DNA from: Lineus longissimus
Taxonomy: Eukaryota; Nemertea; Pilidiophora; Heteronemertea; Lineidae
DNA: 64,000 bases
Direction of reading: 5' to 3'
Assembly: GCF_910592395.1 (NCBI RefSeq)
Contig: NC_088323.1
Coordinates: forward strand, 16,227,501-16,291,500
The position numbers and the translations under genes are program-made. The notes beneath the pieces are model-generated. The model ran no database searches and was not told the origin of the DNA. It saw only the letters and a list, made by a program, of their open reading frames with translations. Numbering within the stretch: position 1 is the stretch's first letter; each line of letters opens with the position of its first letter. Below, piece after piece: positions 47,817 to 60,600 of the stretch.

Positions 47817-50419
47817 CTATTTAAATTCAATACATATCGTAAGTAAGAGAGTGGCAATTAAAACCCATACTCCCAGTTGAGCTCCTGGCCCCGCGGCGTT
47901 GGTCCAGGTGGGTTCGGGTCCTGGTTGATAGGGAGCGGTTGTCTTGTCAGCTGTCTCGGCGGTGCTGTCGTCTTTGTCTGCCGGTTGGGTCGTCATGGCG
48001 TCTGCTCCAGGTACCGGCGTGTTCAGAGCAAAATCGCAGCGACGGTTGCCCGCTGGAGGTGGCGTTCCACTATAGCAGCCCATTATGTAGGGGAAAGTCC
48101 AAGTCACGTGATACCTACAATGAATTATTCTAAATCAAATCAAGAAGTTGATCTATGTACTCTGCTGAGCACATTTTGCTAAATGAGTGTTTTTAGACGT
48201 CAGATCCTTTTTTCAATTCAAATTTCGCAGTCTCTTGTGAAAGAATACATTTGATCAAACTGCTGTGCAAAATCTGAGTACCATTTTCTGGCGAATCAGT
48301 TTGGGGATTAACGTGACAAGTCTACGCATTGCAGCAAGTTGCGTTCGTTCTCTTTTAGGGGAACACATCGGAATCAGTGATATCATTTCTTTTGTATATC
48401 TGCCGTCACGACTTCAACATTAGAGAGGTTGCGAACCGTCTCGACTCCCACTCCCACTCCGAGTTCAACTCGAGTCGTTCTCGGAACTCGTGACGTCGAA
48501 AAGTAGGTTGCGCGCACCAACGGGAACCGAGTTGGGAGACGTCATTCGGCCAGCCTGCGAGTCACACGGCCAAACTGGAAATCAACCAAATTAACGACGT
48601 ACGAGAAAAAACGTAAATAAAGCAGACGAAATATTCTACAATTTTGGTGATTTACAGCTAGTAAAAAGCCGTTTCCTCTGTAACATGTGCGTATTTCTAT
48701 AGTAAAACTACGAATTACTTCAGTCCTAAGATAACTAGATCCAAAAAGTACAGAGGGGAACAGAGTTTCATTCATGAAACTATATTTTGGGGCGACAGGC
48801 CTACGACGTGCGAGTCTTCCTGTCCTCCAATATCGTAGTGATGCCTATGCCCACCTGGCATCGCCATCAGATCATGCCTAGGCCTAGATGATTTTGACTG
48901 GAGGTAGCCGTGTATTTTCTCTTTGGACCAGTGCAATGGTTAATTGAAAACGTGCAGCCTATCTCAGCTATCTGGCCATGTTTTTAAGCCCTTAGGATAG
49001 CTCCTCCCAAGTCAGTCAGTACACGGCCGTTCTACACAATTTTGAACACTTCAAAAACAACAAGTTTTCTACGTCTTTTACTCAAAAAATCTTGTTACAA
49101 CTTAGGTGACGTGCTAGAACAGTGTGTAAGGGATATTGCTTCTTCATTGTCACTTGATTTAGATGTCTAAAAGCTAAGATAATGCAAGTGGGAGAACACT
49201 TACGAGTTCGCGGCCTCCAACTCGTAAAATCGTCCGAGTTCATGGAGCAAGACGGGGAAATCCCTCGTGAAGTGATGACGTAATACGCCAAAACGGAATC
49301 ACCTCGGAGTGGGAGTGGGAGTGGGGACGGTCCGCAACCTCTCTATTACATTCCCTTATTCCATCGTGTTCTGCTGATGTCGAACGAAACGGGACGACTA
49401 ACAATGCGTAGTCTGTCGCGAGAGTCACATCATGGATTATGGGGAATGACCTCACCTGTACTCTCCGCCGACGTATCTGCCATTGCACCCATCAAGATCC
49501 GCGCTAGTGACGTCATTGCCATCCGCGTCAACAGGCCCGTAGATTGGGAAGCCGTCAAGGGCGACACCGATGAGCTGTCCAGGGGTGTTGTCGCTCAGGC
49601 AGTCGGGCAGCTGGTGACTGATAGTGGTACAAGCCATTACCTGTAGGGTGACCGTCACACGAGTCAAACGTCTCCGCCCCGGGGCCCTCCACAGCATTAT
49701 CACCCTCTAGGTCAAATGGACTAAACAAGGCCACACCGTTGACTGCTACACCTACGGTGCCCATGTTGAGGCACGAGGTCTTGGCGGCGATCATGGGGTT
49801 GTTTGGGACAGTGTAGGTCTGCGTCTGTTCGACAATCGGGTTTGGATTCGCGCTGAAAGTGAACAATCAATCAATCGATCAATCAATCAATCAACCCGAA
49901 GAAAGAAGTCTTACCGTGAGTTTCACACACAGGAAAGAGAGACTGGTCCTATTGTATTCTGCGGATTATGGGAAGTAGTTCTAAAGAGGCCATGACCGTC
50001 AAAAGCTCAGATATAGCTCACGGTAGAACCCTGTGTTCCCCGAACATTTTCCCCTGGGACATTTCGAACTTGACACATTCTCACTCTTTTGCCACAGCCA
50101 CTGCTGTGGTTCATCACGTTATTTAGCCGCTTTAGCCTTGCAGTTAGAAGAACTTAGGCTTGGTCAAGTGGAGCGGCTGGGTGAAATAAAAGGTTACTTA
50201 CCCTCCTGGATTTGGGTTGGGGAAGACCCCTGTGTCGTGATCAGGGATATGGTTGGTGTCCAGTTGAAGGTCACCGTTGTCCAGTTTGGTGACGGTCACG
50301 TAGCCGACAGCTCCCGTGTTGCTCTCCGCGACTCCTGTGGTCTTGAACTGGCTGATCTCCCAGTCAGTCAGACAAAGGGCACTCCCAAGGAACGCCAGAG
50401 AGACAAACAAACAGAGCAT
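47817..50419 (-). pseudogene. YHYH-domain gene, copy B, frameshifted
   Basis: Tandem duplicate of copy A with the same exon layout: complement(join(47817..48114, 49456..49852, 50202..50419)), splice sites intact. Exon 2 is 4 bp longer than in copy A because of an extra CTGA at 49618-49621. It changes the YHYH codons to YHYQ, shifts the frame and stops translation at 49555-49557. The predicted product would be about 171 residues instead of 302, losing the second half of the domain, the second signature and the C-terminal anchor. Exon 3 stays open (YHVTWTFPY, with Trp replacing Arg). The rest of the coding sequence is nearly unchanged, so the break is young, or the 4 bp are an assembly or sequencing error. 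AATAAA at 47573-47578 on this strand. Confidence 0.75.
48422..49344. mobile_element. Same MITE in YHYH copy B intron 2
   Basis: Duplicate of the element at 39743, with the same inverted ends. The right flank has three extra bases (ATT) before ACATT. Its presence in both units shows that the element inserted before the duplication, or that the units are alleles. Confidence 0.8.
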
Positions 50420-51443
50420 GATGAGATGCTTTCCTTGATCAACCTTCGATTGAAATGGTTATGAGAATACAGCCCTTGTCTGGGTTAAACTCAAAGTAAG
50501 AATCTAGGCCAAACCCTCAACAGAGAAGGGCCCTTAAAGCTTTTAAGCCGGATTATAGTTTTGAAAATGGTGTTCCCCACCAACTTTCACAGCCAACTAG
50601 CCACAACCCTCAATAAACAAACACTTTCGGTGTATTATTCAGTAAGACATGTCTAGTATATAAATGTATGTCCGGTTACACTGACAATCTCAATACCTCC
50701 CTAAAATCAACAACTTAGCGGTTATGCACTATTATGCACCCATTGGCAACAACCACAAACCGTACACTGGAGGTCTACAAATATTGATCAGTTTATTAAT
50801 AGACACGTTACGTACATGTACGTTTACGTGACTTTATTCGACAGTTCACGCTGCAGACTATTACGTCATGTGTGTTTGGCCGACACGACATCTAGCGGTC
50901 AGACGTCTAACTAAGAAGTATAGTGGAACCATTCTGAACATAAAGGTGTTGATTAACATTGATTGTGTTACAACTAACCTTTATGTCGTTAGGTCTCGTA
51001 CAACGAAGCACGAATCGCGGCATCAAGTCCTGTGGTGGTTCCTTTACCACACTCGTAAATAATCCTTTACAAGACATTTTTCTAAATTAGCTCTACGCGA
51101 CGGAGGAATCGAGGAAATCTTAAATACAATAAAGACTTCGAACTTTATCGCTCGTAGCTCTTCGTGTTGCGAAACCTTCCTATTTTCCAGTTGTCATCAG
51201 CCGAGTTGCCAATCAAAAACTAAAACTAATAATGGCCTCATTTAGAATAAGTGTTTAGCTGAGATGAAATAGCAAGGGTCAAACACAGGATGAAATACTC
51301 TGCATGTACTTTGTGTTGTAAGGGCACAAAATGGGTCAATAATCGACGTTATGAACGCTTACTTTGCATAAACACAGCACTAAGCCGTCGGCTGAATCGC
51401 CCCGGTCAAAAAAGAGGTCAAACAAAGCCAAACACGGGCACAT

Positions 51444-51527
51444 GAAGATCAAATGCAAACCCAACGCACACAGGCACGTGAAGATCAAATGCAAACCCGA
51501 CGCACACAGGCACGTGAAGATCAAATG
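51444..51527. repeat. 36-bp minisatellite, unit B (2 full units)
   Basis: Same array as at 42757 but 72 bp shorter. The flanking frame is kept, giving a 91- instead of 115-codon ORF. Confidence 0.85.
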
Positions 51528-52603
51528 CCGGCCCAACAGATACAGGAACATGGAGAACAAAAGCCAGAAGGCGTTTCCCGCGCCAGGCCCTGTACTGGCT
51601 GAAATAACGAATAGCATATTTCTACTATATAAGAGTTGAAACAACATTTGAAAACGTCGAACACTTTCAAAAGAATAGTAGACGACGTCAAACATTCCGA
51701 AGTAAAAAGCCGCCCACTCCTTTCAATGTCTGTGTTGTATGACTCGGCAGTTTAGCCCAATCACTCTTCGAAACGGCGAGTCGATTGGAGAAAATCCCCG
51801 CTCCCCTGCTATTATGGCTGAAATAAATCATCAACAGTTTCTCTGCCATTCAAATGAAAAATAGCGTTGATGTTCGAAGATGGTGATTACTAGAGAGGTT
51901 GAGACAAAGTTTACGCGAAGATGTACGCAACATTTCCGTATTTGTAAAAGAATACCAGCCTCGGGGTCCCCAAACTCTGAGTCTCCCCTGTAATCCACTC
52001 TCGCAAATATATTTTGCACGTCAACGGCTGACAGCTAACAACCTTTGAAAATATGACCGAAAAATACATTTTATATATCTCCAACCTCCTACGCAGTTCT
52101 TCAAAGACGTACAACCTCTAAACGACGATAGTAAACAACGGAATCTAAATCGCCACCAGTATAAATGGGAATTTGTGAAATGTCCTCGCGGAATTACAGC
52201 CCCATTTGATGCAGATGCTGGGCTGGAGAAGCGATAAGCGAACCGGTCATGAGCTGCTGCAAGCCCGCACTCGGAGTCGACCATGTAATCACTCTCACAA
52301 ATATCTTTGGCACGTCAACGATTGACAGGAGAACGCCTGTTACTTTTACTCGCAAGATTAATAACCTTTGCTGTGAAAACGCCATTCTATAATGTATGAT
52401 AGCGGCTAGAGTTGCTTTCCAATAACGCGGCTCGCGAGAAATCAACGCTCACCATTGCTTCCAAGTTCATTAACACAGTCAGGTAACTATATTGAGTGAT
52501 ATGAGTTTTCCAAAAATATGGTATAGTATGGTTAAGATTTCGATTTTAAAAAGTCGTTTTTGCTTAAATGGACAACAAACGTTCAAGTAATTTAGGTGAC
52601 CAA

Positions 52604-52754
52604 GGCCCGGTTGTTCAAAAGCACAGAAGTAACGTTATCCCTAACGGTTACGTTAAGAACCCTTATGGACGTTATCTCTTTCAGTTAATCCCATTAGAAT
52701 TTTCACGTTAAGTCTTCACGGCGCCGTTAAACTAACGTGATTTTGAACAACCCA
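52604..52754. mobile_element. ~150-bp hairpin MITE, unit B
   Basis: Duplicate of the element at 43988. The 130 bp missing from unit B begin directly after its right end. Confidence 0.65.
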
Positions 52755-53164
52755 GCAAACCGGTAAACACTGGACGCAAGGGCCCAACGCGCCGCGTAGC
52801 GGCAAAAAAGCGAAGCTGGCGAAACATTTATAACGGGTCACCGTCACTTATTATTGGACTTATAGCGCATTTACGGGGTTGCAACTATTTTGCTTTATAG
52901 TGTCACCAGGAAAGAAAAGCATGCGACCTAACGCCGATCTATTTGTATAAAGTGATAATTGGAAGGTATATAGTAGGAAATATCAATAAAATAATCATTC
53001 CATGTCGTCTTTTGAGGGCATTTTTGATTGTAAAAAATATATGTGTACGTCACCGTAGTCTCTGCAATGATAATTTTATCAGAGCAGTCTCGCGCAAGTA
53101 GAAGTTCTTTACCTACTAGTTCTTCACTTATTAGTCTCAACGTCTGGCGCAAAGCCAGACGTTT

Positions 53165-53310
53165 TCCACTACGATTTCACTACGATGTTTGACAATAAGG
53201 AGCAGTGCGCGAGATATGCTAATGAGCAGACTTCCCTCGCTTGAGTTTCTGAAGAATGTTCCATATCGCGCTAAGCTCATCACTGCTGATTATGACAGGC
53301 GTGCAGCGGT
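53165..53310 (+). repeat. Diverged internal repeat, copy 1
   Basis: Similar over ~145 bp to 54713-54865. In both copies one + frame stays open and reads SSARD, LMSRLPSLEF, KNVPYRAKL and TAD.DRRA, while another frame reads DFTTMFDxKEQCAR. I cannot say which, if either, was coding. Confidence 0.7.
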
Positions 53311-54712
53311 AGGTATCTGCTCCCCAACTTCCACCCTAATACGGTACAATAAGTTACCATTTGATGAGAATGGGACAATGCCCTCACTGTGTATGGAGTC
53401 ATAGGGATAAGAAGACATTATTCATTAGTGTTGGTACAAGTGATTTTGCCCAAAAAGCATGCACATTCAAAAAACAAAATATGCAAGGTATCACGTACAT
53501 GACCATGACGACGTGCAGAAAGTGCACTGGCCAGTGCATACCCTATGGCTATGTATAGTAAACATGGTAAACATGAACAACATCATTATTCATCGGCAGT
53601 TCATTTTACTCCGAGCTTTTCCTGAAACATATTGCCATGATGATTAGGCCTACCATGTACCATGACCAATAACGGCACTAGATCATGTAGATGTCAACAA
53701 GTTCACATGAACCGTATAATCCCGCATAATCCCGCATGGCGCATGTGGGGCATGCGTCTAAACCAAAGCCCCAAAATCACTTGTTTTGGTCTATTTCACT
53801 TGTGTTTCCCCCGTCTCCCAGTCCATAATACATTTACAGTTTACAATCCCCGATCATGGCCCAACAAAAGGTCATCGGTTGACTAAAGCCAAGGAACACA
53901 ACTGTTCAATGGATTTATAGTTGAATGCGATCAAACTACGTCTTTTCAATCGTGGATTGTAAATTTAACCCCATGGGCCTAGGGAAGGCCCTATAACAAT
54001 ACTTTCGACACAGTTATTATCTCCGCTGCCTCCACCATGTTACACACAGTGCTCACTGCTGATTCTAAAATGCGCCACCTAGTCAATTGCACTATCGTCA
54101 TCACCTCATCATACTTCATTGACATTACAGGCACACATTGACATAGACCACTGTTGCAATCAACGACACAGTCGCTATCCAAGTAGCATTATAGAGGTAA
54201 TTATCATTATCATACCTCATTAGCATGTGAACCAATCGCGTCGCGTCCTTTGCGATCACAGCAAAGCCTCATGGAATAATGTCTTTCAACGTTGAATAAT
54301 TTTTCATATTCCATGCCTACAACTTCAATTTCTTCATAATCCATGGCTAGAAGTTCAATACTAATATAATATCCAAGATAAAGTTACAAGAAGTAGTCAA
54401 TAGGGGTCTCTCACCTCTCACTGTATGTCCACACTATTCACGCTTGTACGAGGAATACATTCAATGCTGAATCTAACAACACCCAGTGCCCTTACTCTGT
54501 ATATTAGTCACTGGAAGATGGCCCATTTCACTCCTTGCTTCTACTTCACCTATAGTCTCATTGCAAACGCCTCAGTTCTATGATATCACATTCACTTTCA
54601 GCTGTCATGCAACGCAACAACTGTGCTATCTGCCATCGCACATCAACGAAGAAGTGCAGCCGCCCACATTCCACCTCACGTCTGTCCGACCAGCTGCAAT
54701 CCTCGAGGACGC

Positions 54713-54865
54713 CCCACTGTACCACGATTTCACTACGATGTTTGACAAGAAGGAGCAGTGCGCGAGATAGGCTAATGAGCAGACTTCCCTCGCTTGAGTT
54801 TCGGAAGAATGTTCCATATCGCGCTAAGCTGACCACTGCTGACCATGACAGGCGTGCATTGGACT
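54713..54865 (+). repeat. Diverged internal repeat, copy 2
   Basis: Second copy of the segment at 53165. The frame leading into it is open from 54486 (about 94 codons, ending KKEQCAR then stop). Likely the remnant of a coding sequence carried by the insertion; family not recognised. Confidence 0.7.
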
Positions 54866-55397
54866 GGTACAGGTTGGAACTGAACATTGAATATGCTGGT
54901 GGTGACGCTTTCTGATGAGAAGTTGGTCGTGACTGATGCAGTATCCTTGGACTTGTCCACAGCATCGTTCAATCATTGCTCTCTGAGCTGCCTTGATTCT
55001 GCCTTGATTCTGTACCCAAATACTAAGACCAAATGCCTGTTGACTGTGCTTTAAGAGAGACTTGCGCCATGCCTAGAGATATGACTGACCCCTATTGGCA
55101 AATTTGTATGACTTTATCTTGCCTACCTAGCTGCTGCCTATAGTCTCCCTTTAACTGCGGAACACTTCAAAGTCGATAAAATGCCATGTTCCACCTTTTA
55201 ATGTGTTCAGACTGCCATTTTCAAAATAATCAAGTCAGGACACTGCCTTCTAGTCTCATAATAAATTTTGCTTTCCTCAATATATAATAACATTTCTTCT
55301 TCTTCAATGCTTTCATCATTCCAAACTTCTCCTCCTCTGACTTTTACAGGGGTACAGTCCTGGCAATCAAAACCCAAATACTGAGACCAAATGCCTG

Positions 55398-55455
55398 TTG
55401 ACTGTGCTTTAAGAGAGACTGGCGCCATGCCTAGTCTCTCTTAAAGCACAGTCAA
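55398..55455. repeat. Perfect 23-bp inverted repeat (hairpin)
   Basis: Arms 55398-55420 and 55433-55455 are exact reverse complements, with a 12-base loop. The left arm also occurs at 55038-55060 without its partner. It lies near the right end of the unit-B insertion. Confidence 0.9.
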
Positions 55456-56921
55456 CAGACACCAACCCCCTCAGACTCAGAAACCACAAACGCCCAACCC
55501 TTCCTGCTACCCTAATACTTCTGGGTTTTATATGTACTCGTCAGGATTCCGGTCGAGCCCCAAATGTCACGATTCAGCGGCTCGTAAGGAGAACAGTAGC
55601 GTTGCAATGATGCACAAAGTCATGGGAAGATAATCAAATTGACGAAATCTAATGAATAGAAGAGAAAAGATGAAAGTTTTCAAAACTTTTGAGAGGAAAA
55701 AATGGTACGTGTCGGCGCTTCACCAAAACAGTGGTGCCACCTGTCCGACAACAATGACACTATTGTCACAACCTTTTAGTGAGGAGGAAGACAAGACGAA
55801 TTCGTCACAGGTTGCGGCGATCTGCGATTGAGACCACCGCAAACGAGGGATTTTCACCACATGAGATTAAAATCGCCGGTTGTATAGATTTAACTTGCTC
55901 GTTTGCGGGTCCCTCTAGTAATCAGTAACCAGTTTTTCACTGCAACCTTTTCATCGCAAATTCTGTTGAACAAAAAAATGGAAGAGATTTTATAGCTAGA
56001 AACATAATCAACAAACGAAGTTTTTGCCTCTGGAACCATGCAGAGGTTGAATTAAGATGACCTACCTTGCGAGTTCAGCCAAACAACTACGTGGTTAGTA
56101 TCCAGGATCTAAATGAAATAAACCAAAACATATGTACACATGATAAGGCTTCAGACATCAATTGAAATCGGACAACAAGCCAACACCTGTACCATAAATG
56201 AATAAACATAAAGATTTCACTATAGGTTACGTAATGTGCAGCATCTCTTCAGAATAGTGTTGAGCAGCTGATCAAATTACCAAAGACCATCACCTGTTTA
56301 GATATTGATTTCCTCAACGGCGTTAGTTTTGTTTCAATCCCCCGGACACGGCTTATGAAATCCCGCCTTGAATCAATATGAAGTCAGGTCAAAATCCGTC
56401 AATTTCCTCGCAAACGATCAAACTTTATTCCCCTTTTCCACGTACCGTCGCCGGCCGACGTACCCTCAAAATCGAATCAAAAATGCGATTGATTTCCTAT
56501 CACGGCGGCAAGTAGAATATTTGTAAGAGTTTCATGTCTGCGTGGTATCCCGCCCGATTACCACCAGACATAATATTTCAATGTGGCGTAAGAAGATGGT
56601 GAAGTGATAGGTGCATATTTCTTTCGGTTGTCTGACCGGTTTAAATGCATCTGCAATTAAAACAGATGCCCCAAAGTTACAATGCCATATTTGTATAGTA
56701 GCGAAATAACAGTATCGACGAGTCGTCAGATTTCATACCATAGCATTATCATAAGCAACTAAGAACACAATGTTTTAGTTCATCCAGTTACCATATCTCC
56801 GTTACGGAATTTCATGAAGAAATTGCTTGATACCCCTGTCCAAAACCGAAAAAAAAATTTGTTGCCGACATTTTGCTCATGTACGTTCACAAGTAAACTC
56901 TTCCAAGCATGATATGAGCGA

Positions 56922-57806
56922 ACCGATATGAGCTGACTTGGGACTGGACCCGCTGCGAACCGATATGAGCTGGCTTGGGACTGGACCCGCCGCGAACCGA
57001 TATGAGCTGACTTGGGACTGGACCCGCTGCGAACCGATATGAGCTGGCCTGGGACTGGACCCGCTGCGAGCCGATATGAGCAGGCTTGGGACTGGACCCG
57101 CTGCGAACCGATGTGAGCTGGCTTGGGACTGGACCCGCTGCGAACCGATATGAGCTGGCTTGGGACTGGACCCGCTGCGAACCGATATGAGCTGACTTGG
57201 GACTGGACCCGCTGCGAACCGATATGAGCTGGCCTGGGACTGGACCCGCTGCGAACCGATATGAGCTGGCTTGGGACTGGACCCGCTGCGAACCGATATG
57301 AGCTGGCCTGGGACTGGACCCGCTGCGAACTGATATGAGCTGGCTTGGGACTGGACCCGCTGCGAACCGATATGAGTTGGCTTGGGACTGGACCCGCTGC
57401 GAACCGATATGAGCTGGCTTGGGGCTGGACCCGCTGCGAACCGATATGAGCTGGCCTGGGACTGGACCCGCTGCGAACCGATATGAGCTGGCTTGGGACT
57501 GGACCCGCTGCGAACCGATATGAGCTGAATTGGGACTGGACCCGCTGCGAACCGATATGAGCTGGTTTGGGACTGGACCCGCTGCGAACCGATATGAGCT
57601 GACTTGGGACTGGACCCGCTGCGAACCGATATGAGCTGGTTTGGGACTGGACCCGCTGCGAACCGATATGAGCTGAATTGGGACTGGACCCGCTGCGAAC
57701 CGATATGAGCTGGTTTGGGACTGGACCCGCTGCGAACCGATATGAGCTGACTTGGGACTGGACCCGCTGCGAACCGATATGAGCTGGCTTGGGACTGGAC
57801 CCGCTT
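56922..57806. repeat. 37-bp minisatellite, unit B (~24 units)
   Basis: Same array as at 45651 with one more unit. Because 37 is not a multiple of 3, the extra unit links the flanking frames differently, which argues against coding. Confidence 0.95.
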
Positions 57807-60404
57807 AGCACAGAAAAAAGGCATCAAAGCCCTGCGCTTAGCTGGTAATTCGGCCTACCCTTAGAAGAACTTTAAACTAAAATGTAAGCCTTATCATCAT
57901 AACTAACAAGTCTTTCTTGGGGAAATTAAGTGTAACATCTTTAACCTGCCTACAGATAATATCGTAAGCCAATAGACTCTTGATAGAATATTATTGATCA
58001 TGCAGTTAAATGCACTTTAAGTTTGGATGTGTAGCCTTGATACTTCGCTTGGTTCATTAAGTCAGTCAGACTTGCTATAATTATCAGTTCATCGACTCCA
58101 AGTTACAGGAGCCAACATCTTTGATTGATTTGAACATTGGGTTACACATAAAAGAAACTTCACACTTTGAAAGATAAGAGCAGGTGGCGTTATCGTCGAA
58201 AGCAATCTGCACCTGGCGTACAACTCATCGTAACTGTATATGAATGCACTCCCATTCTCCTCGCACATGACCGGAACTCTTCATATCGATGACGTTGTTT
58301 TGACCCTGCATGAATCGGTCGCCATTACCTTCAAATGGCAGAGATCAGGCAATTTCACTCTAATGAGACACGAAAATTTAGATATCGTTAGAAATTTTCC
58401 GAATAAGAACCAGAGGCTAAATCTTTAAGGATGATTTTAATGCGGAGAATTTGCTCGAATATAAAGTCTGCTTCGGAAAATGTGTACCTCCCAGTACCCG
58501 TGGCGTGGTCGCGTTTTCTGGATGACGGAGGAGGATGGGCCCTTGGTAGCTATCCATCGTATAGATCAGGTAGAAGAAACAACATGGAAACCCGAATAAG
58601 GTTCAGCAGGGTATTACTCGCATCTAGGATGTTTTAAAAGGCCTACTAAAAAGGTCATCACTCGCATCTCGTACAATCATTTGCTTGGTCTTTCCCTTTT
58701 TTATTTCGTACTCGACTCCAGCATTAGCCAAGGGTTGCCCCTCCCAATTACCCGTCTCGGCGATGTGTCGACATGATCGATGAGGACTATCCCTTATCTA
58801 TTAACACCAGTAGTTCAATACCGAGCCCCTAGGGGCTGATGGTGCAAGGAGGCCTGTCGGGGGGGTATTTATTAACAAGATGGAACCATCGAACGAGGAT
58901 CGTGCCTCTTCGTAGGGTTGGGTGGCAGATAGATACTGTTGTCGCTTTGGTGTCTTCGGCAAAGGCTTCTTATCACTACTGCGGACACGGACAGAATACG
59001 AGGTACTGACCAAACAGGAGACATGGCAGACTATCATGATAAGTGAAATTAAGTTGATATTTGTGGAAGATCAGCCAGCATACATCATTCTATTGGATGT
59101 AAAGGCCTAACTTCGGTGGCTGATAAAAGATCACCGTTAGTTTGTGGAGTTCATTCGTGTCGTTGAGAAACTAATTCAAGTCTCAGTCTCCAGTATTACC
59201 GCGAGGCGTCCAGGTTGACGTCAATGGACCACGACCCCAGTCAACATTGCAGTAATTCACTGCATTCTCCGATGATGAATGATCAAGACACTGAGCGAGC
59301 GAACAACATCCTACGTGCCAAACATTGCCATCAGCCGGTCAGTAGGGTGCTGTAATAGATAACCGTAATTGGTAATCACATCGATTTGCCCGAACACTTA
59401 CAAGTGATAAATGGAGTTGTAAACTGGCAACCTGTTTCCTAGGACTGTGGCCGAAACAACAGTACGGCTACGCAAGTTCTTCACACTGTCTTCATAATAT
59501 GTGATACAGTGAGGTGGTTTGAGAGGTCCGTACATCAGGTTCCCACTGGTAGCTGCAGTAAGCAGATGGCAAACTTCGAATTCCCAACCCGTCGGGAAAA
59601 TTATTAGTTCTGTCGGTTTTCCGGTCGAGCGGAGATGGATATCAAGGGCTCTCTAGTGACTTATGACAAACGGCCAGTGATTTCCGCCCGGAATAAGAAT
59701 TGCCGGGTTTTTCTGTCTCTAAATCTGATGTTGTAGAAAAATGTTGGTCATGTCCCTATGGTCGCCTCTACATGTCAGCAGTCAACAAGCGGGAAACTTA
59801 GACGCGAGATCCACTAAGACATGAGCAGGAGAGGGTAACCACCATATTTCATCTCAGGCCTAAAGCTCATCCCAAGAGGATCCCGGAACCGGGGTCCAGA
59901 GCAACATATCAGATCAGACACCAGAGCATGCGCTCCAGAACTGCCCACTTTGGGACACCGGGAGATTGGCCACATCGCCGAATGGTGCATCATGGAATTA
60001 ACGCACCTGGCAGTAAAAGAGTGTGATATTCTGGCTGACCTAACACTGTTTTCCCAATGTTTGAGCAGGAAGCCATTTTATATCTATGCTCAGTCTCGTC
60101 TCTAGCCATAATCAGTGTGACCACTTTCTTAAATCATTCTCTTAAAAAAGCTTGTTGAGATTTCGAAAAGGTTTGGTAAGTTTCTTCACCTGTTCAGAAA
60201 CGTTGAGCTGCAGCATCGCGGTAAGACATAACACGCGGAATATTGGTTGAACGGATGAACGGATGCAGGTAATCTTGTAAAACACCGTTAAATGATTGTT
60301 TGGTTACTTTGTTTTAGACCTATCAACGGGCCTATTCTTGTTAATTTATTAGCAAGAAAGCAAGAAACAAGGAGAATTGACACTGCGTTTATTTTCGCTT
60401 GCAG

Positions 60405-60600
60405 GTTTCGGTCTATCGGTCCCCATGTAAACTGTTCCGTGGGGGTTGATGTTATCAAGATTCGCCCTGATAACCCTTTGATGGTAGATCAAGGGGAATT
60501 GAGGCCTAAGTGCGAGCGGGCTTTGTGTGAAGACCACCGTGTATTGGACGAGGCCTGAATTCTTTAAACTGCGAGATCTAGGTAAGGGCATGGAGGTATG
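60405..60600 (+). repeat. Dispersed monomer repeat, locus i (1 monomer)
   Basis: Left flank with CTGTTCCGTGGGGGTTGATG and TTCGCCCTGATAACCC, one monomer, right flank ACTGCGAGATCTAGGTAAGG. Confidence 0.8.

Larger units (their letters stand above)
52774..55520. mobile_element. 2.75-kb insertion specific to duplication unit B
   Basis: Unit A reads CACTGGGTTTTATATG without interruption at 44281. In unit B the same sequence is split after CTGG (52770-52773) and resumes after a second CTGG (55521-55524), so a 4-bp target duplication is possible. No terminal inverted repeats are evident. Inside are two diverged copies of a ~150-bp segment (53165-53310 and 54713-54865), two copies of a ~70-bp segment (55013-55078 and 55369-55440), and a perfect hairpin. 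No transposase recognised. Confidence 0.6.
46907..58208. repeat. Tandem segmental duplication, unit B (11.3 kb with insertion)
   Basis: Second unit, head to tail with unit A, starting ATAAAACGGCCG and ending AGCAATCT at 58208. After removing the 2.75-kb insertion and restoring 130 missing bases, its length matches unit A. It carries the frameshifted YHYH copy B, a shorter 36-bp array (2 instead of 4 full units) and a longer 37-bp array (24 instead of 23). The two units may be true paralogues or two haplotypes placed in series by the assembler. Confidence 0.9.

Noticed and set aside
50033-50464. 143-codon plus-strand ORF
   Set aside because: Antisense shadow of YHYH copy B exon 1, which has a signal peptide and splice site on the other strand.
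55398-55524. Helitron 3' end (hairpin then CTGG)
   Set aside because: The hairpin is 66 bp from the end rather than about 10, and the insertion is not between A and T.
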